From Fibrobacter sp. (GTDB taxonomy: Bacteria; Fibrobacterota; Fibrobacteria; Fibrobacterales; Fibrobacteraceae): a stretch of DNA of 64,000 nt. The notes below the pieces were generated by a model that was not told the DNA's origin, made no database searches, and was given only the letters and a program-made list of their open reading frames with translations. The position numbers and the translations under genes are program-made. Positions 44,334 to 52,275 of the stretch are shown here, piece after piece (position 1 is the first letter of the stretch; every line of letters begins with the position of its first letter). Where the stretch lies: the NCBI GenBank assembly GCA_024398845.1, contig JAKSIM010000003.1, forward strand, positions 35,383 through 99,382, read 5' to 3'.

Positions 44334-45713
44334 TTAATCCATTTTTTCTATTCGATAAATCTGGACATCCTTGATGTAGAAGATTCGTTCTTCATTGCCC
44401 AGATTCAATTCAAACCTTGCAAAAGGAGTGCTCTCGCTCGGAGTGAATTCAATTTCCACAGATTGCCCTGTGGTTTTTACATCCACATGCTTCTGGAAAC
44501 CAACAGTTTCGTAGTCATCGTAAGTACCAATACGGGCCGTTATTTGACCTTCAACATTGGACCAAATCGTGAATACGCACTTGTACTTTTTATTCTTGAC
44601 AAGAGCCACATCTTCTTGAATCAATTGCACGCTATAAGACCAATTGCCACCATCCGTAACATCGACTTTCAAAGTATGCTTATCATTCTTTTCCTTAAGA
44701 ATGGTCGCAGTAGCTTTTCCAGAGAACTGGTTGACAAAAATCCAATTGTTCAAGCTATCGGAGAAATCTCCATTTTCAATGGTATTATCGCTCATTTCGC
44801 CAACAACATTTTCCCAAATATCTGAAACAAAATCTTCAAGTTCATTGCCCTGGGCATTCACGTAATTAAAGCGCAAAGGCCTAAAGCTCGGCAAGAATCG
44901 TTGATTCAATTGATTCCAAAGCGCAGTATTTTCAGCATTGTTAAAGCGAATAATTCCATCATCCGAGACATTTGCCGAAGCAAGATCCAGATTATTGACA
45001 AAATAACGCACATAGAAAGAAACAGACAAATTCACAAGGCTATCAGAAACCCAATCAACTTGTGAAAAGTGATAGCGAAGCGTTGCCTTTTGGAAAGCAC
45101 TCAGCGAATACTCAAATGGCACATATTCACCATCAACGAGAATACGTCCCTTCATAGCGTAGTTCACCCCCTCGGGAATCATCACCACGCCAATTTCTTT
45201 CAGAAGGCCGCCATCATCCAGGTTGATGTTGCTAAAGGCGTCGTCAACCATAGAGCCTTCGGTAAACGAGATTAATATAGATGTGTCTGGAGAATTTTCT
45301 GCAGGCCACACAGGCAGGCCCTCGGTCGGGTCAATAGTCACAGCTTCGTAGTAACTAGAGTACGTACGAACCTCAGACAAAGTCATAGCAAAAGAATCCA
45401 ACAAAACAGGTTCATCTTTCGCAGCCTTCTTGGCAAGAGAAGGAGCATGCACAACATCATCGTAATCAACCGAGAAGTCTGCCGTCAAAGCCAAAACAAC
45501 CTGAGGTTCGGGAGCAACATCGCTAGAACTAGAATTAGAGCTTGAGCTAGAACTTGAACTAAGGCTCGAACTAGAAATCAAATCAGAATCCGACGATTCC
45601 TCGGCTATAGCAGGATTACCAATCTCAATTCCAGAGATTTCCTTAGAATCGGAACACCCGATAAGGGCCAACATACTTATGCCGCAACCGACTATAGCTT
45701 TAAGGATTCGCAT
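44334..45713 (-). CDS. Lipoprotein with serine linker and C-terminal CBM4/9-like domain
   Basis: A 459-residue lipoprotein. The ATG at 45713 overlaps the TIGR02147 stop (TAATG), giving signal MRILKAIVGCGISMLALIGC. It is followed by ISGIEIGNPA and a Ser linker (about 40-65). A middle domain of unknown type spans about 75-300. The last 150 residues (ENGDFSDSLNNWIFV ... FYIKDVQIYRI) have the jelly-roll pattern of CBM4/9-like carbohydrate-binding domains, with the opening NGDF and closing (I/V)xDV strands. Probably a surface sugar-binding protein controlled by its upstream partner. The CBM call is by pattern. Confidence 0.78.
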   Translation of the reverse strand: MRILKAIVGCGISMLALIGCSDSKEISGIEIGNPAIAEESSDSDLISSSSLSSSSSSSSNSSSSDVAPEPQVVLALTADFSVDYDDVVHAPSLAKKAAKDEPVLLDSFAMTLSEVRTYSSYYEAVTIDPTEGLPVWPAENSPDTSILISFTEGSMVDDAFSNINLDDGGLLKEIGVVMIPEGVNYAMKGRILVDGEYVPFEYSLSAFQKATLRYHFSQVDWVSDSLVNLSVSFYVRYFVNNLDLASANVSDDGIIRFNNAENTALWNQLNQRFLPSFRPLRFNYVNAQGNELEDFVSDIWENVVGEMSDNTIENGDFSDSLNNWIFVNQFSGKATATILKEKNDKHTLKVDVTDGGNWSYSVQLIQEDVALVKNKKYKCVFTIWSNVEGQITARIGTYDDYETVGFQKHVDVKTTGQSVEIEFTPSESTPFARFELNLGNEERIFYIKDVQIYRIEKMD

Positions 45714-46561
45714 TACACACCTCGTACCAAAGGACATAACTGAATATTTACCTGGACAATGTCATCGGCTTCACCAGCTTTTGCAGAAAAATTTAGTAAT
45801 TCTTTGTACATCAATTGAATGTGCTTTTTCAAATTGGCAAATTCACTACGCCTTATGCCGAAAGTAAGCCCAGAAAAATCACGATCCTTTGCAGGAATAT
45901 CGTTCAGGAGTTCGCCCATAAGGCAAAGCATCTGCTCATGATACTCTTTTAAGAACATATTCTGAGGCTCTTCACCAGTCATAAGCATTGGAACACTTCG
46001 ACGAAATCCATTAGCCGTTTTAACCAAAAAACCCATTTGTGTCAAAAGATCCAAGGATTCCTGTGCCTGCGCAGGAGTAATCCGGCCATTCAATTTTGCA
46101 GAAATCTCACTCGGAATTGGGCGAAAGTTGCGGAGTGAGAACATTTCCAAAATTACAGAACGATACCATTCCTTAAAAATATAGAAATGAGTTTTATCTA
46201 TTTTATTTATTTTTGAATGCGCACAACATTTTACAAGTTGTTCGTAATAAGCCTGTCTTTCCTCTTCGGTCGACGCCTGATTAAAAAACACAATGTTTTC
46301 AAAAAAAAAGGCACGCTGTTGATCAAGTCCTATGCCATGAACCAGTTTAAACACCGTACTCTTGGTAATATTACGCTTTCCCTCAATGGTAAGTTTCAAA
46401 TGCGTATGGCTAGAAAGCCCTGCCTTTTGGGCAAAAAAACGAAGACTGAAGGCCGGAAAAGTCTTCTTTTTGAACTCGTAGTAATCCTTTAGGTACACTC
46501 TGTAATTAGTGTACTGCAATACATCGGGTTCCGTTAACTTCATGTTTTCTCCATTTTCCAT
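45713..46561 (-). CDS. TIGR02147-family HTH protein, copy A
   Basis: A 282-residue protein of the Fibrobacter TIGR02147 (DUF4423-like) family. YTNYRVYLKDYYEFKKKT and SLRFFAQKAGLSSHTHLKLTIEGKRN make a helix-turn-helix-like N-terminus; a middle helical part (QAQESLDLLTQMGFLVKTANGFRR) looks like a winged helix. It is probably a transcriptional regulator, since members are often next to lipoprotein genes. The start is uncertain between MENGEN and the ATG 18 nt on, which has GGAG 5 nt upstream. The paralogue keeps the MENG start, so the first ATG is retained. Stop overlaps the next lipoprotein start. Confidence 0.85.
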   Translation of the reverse strand: MENGENMKLTEPDVLQYTNYRVYLKDYYEFKKKTFPAFSLRFFAQKAGLSSHTHLKLTIEGKRNITKSTVFKLVHGIGLDQQRAFFFENIVFFNQASTEEERQAYYEQLVKCCAHSKINKIDKTHFYIFKEWYRSVILEMFSLRNFRPIPSEISAKLNGRITPAQAQESLDLLTQMGFLVKTANGFRRSVPMLMTGEEPQNMFLKEYHEQMLCLMGELLNDIPAKDRDFSGLTFGIRRSEFANLKKHIQLMYKELLNFSAKAGEADDIVQVNIQLCPLVRGV

Positions 46562-46602
46562 ACTTATAAAATACCCACATTACTAGGCAAATAAAAAATT
46601 AG

Positions 46603-46617
46603 AACGCAATATGCGTT
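46603..46617. promoter_or_regulatory. Palindromic operator candidate upstream of TIGR02147 copy A
   Basis: AACGCA ATA TGCGTT, a perfect 6-bp inverted repeat, 41 bp upstream of the start. AGTAAACAA lies 7 bp further out. The same palindrome plus AGTAAACAA stands 42 bp upstream of copy B (47949), with unrelated sequence around, so the site is probably an operator or promoter element shared by both regulators. Confidence 0.65.
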
Positions 46618-46672
46618 TACCCTAGTAAACAATTGACTTAAAACATTCATCCATTACGGACATCAAAAAAAT

Positions 46673-46702
46673 GAGGTCGGCAACCACAGAATTACCGACC
46701 TC
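46673..46702 (-). terminator. Terminator after the small lipoprotein gene
   Basis: GAGGTCGG pairs with CCGACCTC around a 14-nt loop, with T7 on the minus strand. Confidence 0.8.
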
Positions 46703-46717
46703 GATGTTGATTACGAT

Positions 46718-47056
46718 TTAACCATTAGTGTGTCCTGAGCTCGCATTGCCTATTCCGATGAAGAACTTCGTTGACTTGCTCTTGAACATGGAAGAGTCAC
46801 GCTTTGCCGACTTGCTCTTGAACATGGTTGTGTTGTTGCGCATAACCGTATTGCCGGTATCAGTCACAGTGCCATTGTATTGAGTACCAGCTTTTACGCT
46901 CGTAGGCTGTTTGACCGGGAGGTTAATTTCACTGGTTTCGACAACTTCATTACTGGAGTCATCAATCTCAGCACCGGAAACTCCGTTCATTCCGGAACAA
47001 CCAACCAAAAGCAGCATGCTGACGCAGCCACCGATAATGAATTTTGGAAATTTCAT
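46718..47056 (-). CDS. Small lipoprotein with MFKSKS repeats
   Basis: A 112-residue lipoprotein with signal MKFPKFIIGGCVSMLLLVGC followed by SGMNGVSGAEI, which echoes the SGIEIGNP start of the lipoprotein in the sister module. The C-terminus carries two TMFKSKS/SMFKSKS units and an odd (F)FIGIGNASSGHTNG end. The start is 1 nt after the TIGR02147 copy B stop (TAATATG). There is no recognisable functional domain; it may be a shortened version of the longer lipoprotein at 44334. Confidence 0.78.
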   Translation of the reverse strand: MKFPKFIIGGCVSMLLLVGCSGMNGVSGAEIDDSSNEVVETSEINLPVKQPTSVKAGTQYNGTVTDTGNTVMRNNTTMFKSKSAKRDSSMFKSKSTKFFIGIGNASSGHTNG

Positions 47057-47057
47057 A

Positions 47058-47906
47058 TTATTCCCCTCTAGTTAATGGAAAAAGCTGGATGTTTAATTGG
47101 ACAACATCGTCCGCTTCGCCAGCCTTCGCAGAATAATCTAATAATTCTTTTCGCATTAATTGTATATGTTTTTTCAAATTGGGGAAATCTTGACGTTTTA
47201 TACTAAAAGTGAGTGCAGAAAAATCTCGATCTCCCCCCTTCAGTTCGGTCAAAAACGAACTCGTAAGGTGGAGCATCTGCATATGGTACATTTTTATTAT
47301 CAAATCCTGGACTTCGTCATCAGTCGTAATCATCGGGTCACGCTGGCGATATCCATTGGCCGTTTTAACCAAAAGTCCGGTTTGAGCCAAAAGATTCAGG
47401 GATTCCTGAGCCTGTTCCGGCGTAATGCGCCCCTTTAACCGCTTGGAAATCTGATCGGGAATCGGGCGGAAATTGCGAAGCGAAAACATCTCCAGAATTA
47501 CAGAATGGTGCCATTCCTTAAAAATACGGAACTGAGCCTTATCCATTTTATGCAGCTTAGACCGCGGACTGCACTTTATTAACTGTTCATAATAGACGTG
47601 CTTTTCTTCTTCGTTCTCGGCCTGGTTAAAGAATACGAGATTTTCAAAATACGCAGCGCGTTGATTTTCAAGTCCAATACCATGAATGAGCTTTGTCACC
47701 GTACCCTTGGTAATATTACGTTTCCCGTCAATGGTAAGTTTTAAATGGGCATGGCTAGAAAGTCCGGCCTTTTCGGCAAAAAAGCGGAGACTGAAGGCCG
47801 GCAAGGTCTTCTTCTTGAACTCGTAATAATCCCGCAAATACACTCTAAAATTGGTGTACTGGAATACATCCGGTTCAACTAATTTTATTTCGTCTCCATT
47901 TTCCAT
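47058..47906 (-). CDS. TIGR02147-family HTH protein, copy B
   Basis: A 282-residue paralogue of copy A, same length and collinear (for example LRFFAEKAGLSSHAHLKLTI and FSLRNFRPIPDQISKRLKGR). Differences are spread evenly, so this is an old duplication rather than a recent one. The N-terminal MENGDEIKLVEPDV matches copy A, with no ribosome site before the ATG. It is followed by a lipoprotein gene, as copy A is. Likely a regulator of that lipoprotein. Confidence 0.85.
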   Translation of the reverse strand: MENGDEIKLVEPDVFQYTNFRVYLRDYYEFKKKTLPAFSLRFFAEKAGLSSHAHLKLTIDGKRNITKGTVTKLIHGIGLENQRAAYFENLVFFNQAENEEEKHVYYEQLIKCSPRSKLHKMDKAQFRIFKEWHHSVILEMFSLRNFRPIPDQISKRLKGRITPEQAQESLNLLAQTGLLVKTANGYRQRDPMITTDDEVQDLIIKMYHMQMLHLTSSFLTELKGGDRDFSALTFSIKRQDFPNLKKHIQLMRKELLDYSAKAGEADDVVQLNIQLFPLTRGE

Positions 47907-47948
47907 ACTTATAAATTACAATATCAACAATAAAAATGTTCAACTTTA

Positions 47949-47963
47949 AACGCAATATGCGTT
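47949..47963. promoter_or_regulatory. Palindromic operator candidate upstream of TIGR02147 copy B
   Basis: AACGCAATATGCGTT followed by AGTAAACAA (47970), identical to the site upstream of copy A and at the same distance from the start (42 bp). On the minus strand it falls where a promoter would lie. Confidence 0.65.
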
Positions 47964-47987
47964 TCCTAAAGTAAACAAGCTATAAAA

Positions 47988-48587
47988 TCATCCTATTTGA
48001 ATGTCTTTTGAAAGCAAGGATAAACGCCAATGATCTACAAAAACTCCGTTTATCCGTTCAAATTCGCGGCATCTGCCCTCTTCCACAAAGCCTGCCCGAC
48101 GGGCGACAGCAATGCTTGCCGGGTTGTTTACCGCAGCAGATATCTCCAGGCGATTTATTCCAAGTGAGAATACATACTTTGAAATTTTTTTGACCGCCTC
48201 GGTTGCAAGTCCCAAGCCTGTATAGGATTTACCTAGCCAGTAACTGAGGGTGGCCGAGCGGTTCGCCCACTGTACCCAGCCCACAATGATGCACCCCGCC
48301 AGTTCAATTTCGAGAGCGGCATCGCAAGAAGCGCCGGCGTTTTTTTTAAAGATTCCCCAACAGGCGCCATTGCCCATTTGCGCTTGCATGTCCCAGCTGT
48401 CAATTCGCGCAGCGACGTCTTCTACCGAATGGCATTCCTCTGGCCACGGCAAATGCTCCGAGAGGAATTCACGGCTGCCGTCAATAACCGCATACAAAGG
48501 AACAAAATCCTCCTCGGTCAGGGCACGCAAAACTACGCGTTCTCCGCGAAGTGTTTCTACCGGGATTTCGTCAAGGAAATCTTGCAT
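47988..48587 (-). CDS. GNAT-family N-acetyltransferase (RimJ/RimL type)
   Basis: 199 residues from ATG 48587. ETLRGERVVLRALTEEDF is the usual RimJ/RimL opening; YWLGKSYTGLGLATEAVKKI provides the acetyl-CoA loop, and NRLEISAAVNNPASIAVARR and AGFVEEGRCREFERINGVF complete the fold. These enzymes acetylate protein N-termini or small amines; the target here is unknown. A TTG 27 nt upstream would extend the N-terminus but lacks a ribosome site. Confidence 0.88.
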   Translation of the reverse strand: MQDFLDEIPVETLRGERVVLRALTEEDFVPLYAVIDGSREFLSEHLPWPEECHSVEDVAARIDSWDMQAQMGNGACWGIFKKNAGASCDAALEIELAGCIIVGWVQWANRSATLSYWLGKSYTGLGLATEAVKKISKYVFSLGINRLEISAAVNNPASIAVARRAGFVEEGRCREFERINGVFVDHWRLSLLSKDIQIG

Positions 48588-48618
48588 GCATTTAAATATA
48601 GCGACTTCCCCCAAAAAG

Positions 48619-48646
48619 AAAACCCGTCGATTGCTCGACGGGCTTC
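48619..48646 (-). terminator. Terminator downstream of tRNA-Leu
   Basis: CCCGTCGA TTGC TCGACGGG (8-bp stem) with AAAA before it, so T-rich on the minus strand. It starts 3 nt after the tRNA and would end its transcript. Confidence 0.82.
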
Positions 48647-48648
48647 AA

Positions 48649-48733
48649 TGCGGATGAAAGGACTTGAACCTTCATGCCCTCGCAGGCACTAGAACCTGAA
48701 TCTAGCGTGTCTACCAGTTCCACCACATCCGCG
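48649..48733 (-). tRNA. tRNA-Leu (anticodon CAG)
   Basis: 85 nt on the minus strand. The acceptor stem GCGGATG pairs with CATCCGC, with A as discriminator. The anticodon stem CTAGA/TCTAG encloses TTCAGGT, so the anticodon is CAG. The long variable arm (TGCCTGCGAGGGCA) and GGTTCAAGTCC TPsiC arm are those of a class II leucine tRNA. CCA is not encoded. Confidence 0.95.
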
Positions 48734-48768
48734 TGGTGCACCAAATTTTGAAAAAAATCACCGCTTTG

Positions 48769-49521
48769 TCAAGGGGTTGCACCCAAAATAGCGTCCCTTA
48801 TCCACGGTAGGCGGTTCAACTTCCAGTATTGCCAGTCGTGCTCACCCGCGGGGTCAAACTTGAGGTCGCAATCCACACCGACATTTTTGCAGAAACTTTC
48901 AATCCAGGGGACAGTCTGGTCTTGCGGATAAAGACGGTCGGAACCGCCTTGCAAAAAGCGCCAACGACCCGTTTTAAGCTTTGGTTGCGCCGCAATTTGG
49001 GAAGCTTCGCCCAGAGAGGCTCCATAGGAACTCATCAAAAGGCGATTGCGAATTTCGCGCTTGCCCGAATAAGAATACAAAATGACGCCAAGCGCCCCAT
49101 CAGAAATTCCGACCAGGTCCACGCGGGTCACCGGAGCCTTGCGGCGGGCAGCGACGGAGTCGAGGGCGGCATCTACTACAGACAAAGTCTGCGGGGCCGC
49201 CCAATGATTTTGCCTGCAGGCCGAAGCACTCACCACAATACGGTCCGGGAACAGTTTGGCAAAATCATCGCCCGCCACGAGTCCCTTGCTGCAATTACCG
49301 CTGGTCATGCCCCCGTGGAACCAAACAACCACCGGAGCTTCGGCACGAATTTTATCCATAGGCACATTCTTCTTGCCCGCTTTTTTCTTGGCAGGTTCCG
49401 GCCACCAAATTCCCGTTGGACTTTGCAAACCAGATGCAGAAACAATCAGAGAATCCGTCTTTGCCCACAGGCAAACCGGAATAAGCAACGTCAAAACCAG
49501 AGTTGTAAATCGAATAAACAT
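48769..49521 (-). CDS. Exported alpha/beta hydrolase-like protein
   Basis: A 250-residue protein with signal MFIRFTTLVLTLLIPVCLWA. VVVWFHGGMTSG is the oxyanion strand of alpha/beta hydrolases and VDLVGISDGALGVILYS holds the nucleophile Ser in G-I-S-D-G. FDPAGEHDWQYW supplies a likely His. A Lys-rich insert (PEPAKKKAGKKN) is odd. Last gene of a three-gene unit. Substrate unknown; it could be an esterase or depolymerase-type enzyme. Confidence 0.78.
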   Translation of the reverse strand: MFIRFTTLVLTLLIPVCLWAKTDSLIVSASGLQSPTGIWWPEPAKKKAGKKNVPMDKIRAEAPVVVWFHGGMTSGNCSKGLVAGDDFAKLFPDRIVVSASACRQNHWAAPQTLSVVDAALDSVAARRKAPVTRVDLVGISDGALGVILYSYSGKREIRNRLLMSSYGASLGEASQIAAQPKLKTGRWRFLQGGSDRLYPQDQTVPWIESFCKNVGVDCDLKFDPAGEHDWQYWKLNRLPWIRDAILGATP

Positions 49522-50037
49522 TTAGCGTTTGGATCGTATTCCCAACACTAGGAAAACAACCATTCCTACAAAAGCGACGCCCACTACACCAAGCCCGTTA
49601 AAGCAACAGAATAAGTGATATTCCGACAGCGTATCCCAATCAAGTTCCACATCGCGCGTAGCAAGGGACTTCACAATAAACTTGTTATCGGAGATACGGA
49701 CAGCGCTCACTTCTATCGGGATGTTCTCTACACCCTTTTCCGCAAAACTAAAGAACTCGGCCATATCCTCATTCATCTCTTGCGACGAATACAGCACAAA
49801 CGTAGCGTCACTATCCCCGTTGATTTGGAAGAATGTTTTGTCTAAAAACGGAATATTACTTCCGCCAAAAATACTCGGGATGGCCGCATAGGTCACCTTG
49901 CCAAAAAACAAGTGATCATCCTTAAAAAAGCTGCGCATCACCGGCTGCATATACGATACGCACCAAACGATTACCAGCAAAAAAAACATGGCAATGTTTA
50001 TATAAACCGATCTGCGAGTACGAAAATAAGAAGCCAT
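49522..50037 (-). CDS. Membrane protein of unknown function
   Basis: A 171-residue protein with an N-terminal transmembrane helix (YINIAMFFLLVIVWCVSYM) and a C-terminal one (LGVVGVAFVGMVVFLVLGI) flanking about 100 residues of periplasmic beta-rich domain. Its stop directly abuts the hydrolase start (TAA ATG), so translation is probably coupled. No family recognised. Confidence 0.78.
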   Translation of the reverse strand: MASYFRTRRSVYINIAMFFLLVIVWCVSYMQPVMRSFFKDDHLFFGKVTYAAIPSIFGGSNIPFLDKTFFQINGDSDATFVLYSSQEMNEDMAEFFSFAEKGVENIPIEVSAVRISDNKFIVKSLATRDVELDWDTLSEYHLFCCFNGLGVVGVAFVGMVVFLVLGIRSKR

Positions 50038-50040
50038 AAT

Positions 50041-50829
50041 TTAAATTTTAGACCTGAACATAAAGAAGAACGTAGAAAGCAAAAGCACTAGCGACAAGAA
50101 GTAGAACACCATCGGGACCTTGGATTTCAACGACATTTCGCCCATGATTTCCATTTGGAAGAACTGGATCAAGTCCACACAGTACATGGTCGTCTCTTCG
50201 TCATCAAACTTGCTCCAGGCAAGCGCCATATCGTGATTTGTTGCAAGCAGGTTATCTAGTTCCAAAGAAAGCGTATCTGGCAAAATCATTTCTGACGGGC
50301 GGTTCACCGCGAAACCAGCGCGAGCGGAATCCAGAATGCTCAAAATAATCGGCATTGATTCTTGAGGAAGCCCCTGAGCCGCCGCTCTCACGATTTCCCA
50401 ATTTTGCATCCAAACCATACGCATCGCCGTGTAGCGACGCATTCCCGAAACCTTACCCAAAACCTCGCGTTCAAATCTGGTAACCATACTCGAAGGAGGA
50501 GCCGCCGAGCCCATCACGTTCAGTTCATCCATTTCGCGGGCAAAGGAAACCGTCATTTCGCGAAGCGTCATCGTCTGTGACTGGACCAACATGGAATCCG
50601 CTCCATAACCAGTGCGCACATGTTCCATGGAGCGCATCAAATTCGCTTCGAGCAACTGATACTCCGACAGCGACTTAATGTACTGCGAATACATTACGAT
50701 TTGCGGTTTTTGAGAAAAATAAAAGAGAATAGTCAAACCGATGGTCAAGACAACGACCAACCACACCCAAGGAGTTCTAATCTTGGCGTTAAAGGTATCG
50801 GCTATAGACTTATTCTTATTTTCGTCCAC
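50041..50829 (-). CDS. Membrane protein with helical periplasmic domain
   Basis: 262 residues from GTG 50829 (the ATG-headed frame to 51069 overlaps the divergent lipoprotein gene and is not credible). One transmembrane helix (VWLVVVLTIGLTILFYF) near residue 25 and one near the end (VFYFLSLVLLLSTFFFMF) enclose a long, Met- and Glu-rich helical domain, resembling a sensor-type four-helix bundle. No signalling domain follows. First in a three-gene unit with the next two genes; function unknown. Confidence 0.72.
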   Translation of the reverse strand: MDENKNKSIADTFNAKIRTPWVWLVVVLTIGLTILFYFSQKPQIVMYSQYIKSLSEYQLLEANLMRSMEHVRTGYGADSMLVQSQTMTLREMTVSFAREMDELNVMGSAAPPSSMVTRFEREVLGKVSGMRRYTAMRMVWMQNWEIVRAAAQGLPQESMPIILSILDSARAGFAVNRPSEMILPDTLSLELDNLLATNHDMALAWSKFDDEETTMYCVDLIQFFQMEIMGEMSLKSKVPMVFYFLSLVLLLSTFFFMFRSKI

Positions 50830-50863
50830 AATTTGAAGATACCTTTTTTCTACTTTGGTGTGT

Positions 50864-52084
50864 ATGCTCGTAAGGATTTTTACACCTTTTTTAGCCTCAA
50901 GTACCCTTTTTGGGGTCTTCTTTGGCATGCTATTTTGCAGTTGCACCATTGAACACGCCGAAGAACAGATTGTAGCCCGCCATGCCAACGGAATCAAAAA
51001 GACTTCCATTTGGGTATACCCCGACGGAGAAATTCTAAAGCGCAACGAATGGTACAACGACGGCATCAAGGAACTGGAAATTCCCTATAAAAACAACGAG
51101 CCACACGGTGACTTTAAACGCTGGACAGGTTTTGGCGACCTAGTCATGGAAGGGGAATACAAAAAAGGATTGCGTCACGGAAAATGGACCAGCTATTACG
51201 GTGGACATTTTAACAAAAAGACCGAAGCCATTCGTTACTACAAAGATGACCGCCCTGTTGGGGACTGGGAAGGCTGGCACTTCAATGGAGAAAAAGCATT
51301 CGAAGAGCATTATAGCGACAAAGGCGACAGCATTGGAATCTGGAAACGCTGGCACGAGAACGGTAACCTCGCCGAAGAAAAAAATTGTTTTTCAAGTGTC
51401 GCTTCTGGCTACCTCAAAAAATACCTGGACAATGGCCGCCGAGAAAGCAGTTCCCAATATAAGTTTGGCAAGCGCGACGGGGAATTCAGCACCTATTACG
51501 ACAACAACGCGAACGGAATAAAAACGCAAGCGCATTACAAACAAGGTATCATCGACAGCATTCAAGAATCTTTTAACATTGACGGCCAAGTCATCAAGCG
51601 CGAATTCTGGGTAAACGGCAGCCGCGAGAACATTTGGCAATGGTTCGACAATGCCGGGAACAAAATCGCCGAAGAAGCCTTTGAAAGCGGAAACGGCAAA
51701 GCCTACGGCGTATGCGAAGGCTCGACCAGCTTCTGCGCCGAAACGACCTTTGTCGCAGGCGTTCCGACCGCACTCTGGTATTACAAGGCGGGCCACTCCC
51801 TCCGATACGAGGAAATCTGGCGCAATGGAGAAATTGCCGAAAGCAAAAGCATCTATCCCGACAGTCTGGGTGGACTCATCGCAAGCGAAGGCTTTTGGAA
51901 AGACGGCAAGCGCAACGGCATCTGGCGCAACTGGTACAGGAGCGGCATCCTCAGAGACAGCCTCACCTACGTGAACGGCGAACGCGTTGGCGAGCAGTTC
52001 AGCTACGACTCCACCGGCAGGCTCACCATCCACAAGACCGAAGCGGGAAAAAACAGACCCGTGATTATGCATCTGGAAAAATAA
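50864..52084 (+). CDS. MORN-like repeat lipoprotein
   Basis: About 406 residues from ATG 50864; the alternative TTG at 50855 adds three. The signal MLVRIFTPFLASSTLFGVFF has lipobox CSC. The rest is a chain of about twelve MORN-type repeats such as GEYKKGLRHGKWTSYYGG, YKDDRPVGDWEGWHFNG and GFWKDGKRNGIWRNWYRSG. These hairpins usually mediate protein or lipid contact. The start lies only 25-35 nt from the divergent start of the membrane protein, so the two promoters overlap. Function unknown. Confidence 0.82.
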   Translation: MLVRIFTPFLASSTLFGVFFGMLFCSCTIEHAEEQIVARHANGIKKTSIWVYPDGEILKRNEWYNDGIKELEIPYKNNEPHGDFKRWTGFGDLVMEGEYKKGLRHGKWTSYYGGHFNKKTEAIRYYKDDRPVGDWEGWHFNGEKAFEEHYSDKGDSIGIWKRWHENGNLAEEKNCFSSVASGYLKKYLDNGRRESSSQYKFGKRDGEFSTYYDNNANGIKTQAHYKQGIIDSIQESFNIDGQVIKREFWVNGSRENIWQWFDNAGNKIAEEAFESGNGKAYGVCEGSTSFCAETTFVAGVPTALWYYKAGHSLRYEEIWRNGEIAESKSIYPDSLGGLIASEGFWKDGKRNGIWRNWYRSGILRDSLTYVNGERVGEQFSYDSTGRLTIHKTEAGKNRPVIMHLEK

Positions 52085-52116
52085 GTTTGAGATGTGAGAA
52101 CGCCGCTCCGAGGCTA

Positions 52117-52256
52117 CAGACGAGAGACGAGAGATTAAGTTAGGCGCCAAAGGCGCACCATTATAATGCGGCATAGCCGCCATACTTTCCCTAACCACCA
52201 TTCCCTATTCCCCAGCCCCTATTTTCTAACCACTAGCCACTAGCCACTAACCACTT
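52117..52256. repeat. Dispersed intergenic repeat, copy 4
   Basis: GACGAGAGACGAGAGA (52119) and, after 52190, CTAACCACCA and AACCACTAGCCACTAGCCAC. It fills the gap between the MORN gene and pheS and includes CGCCAAAGGCG as a small hairpin. Confidence 0.65.
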
Positions 52257-52275
52257 TTCTATATTTACGCGCACT

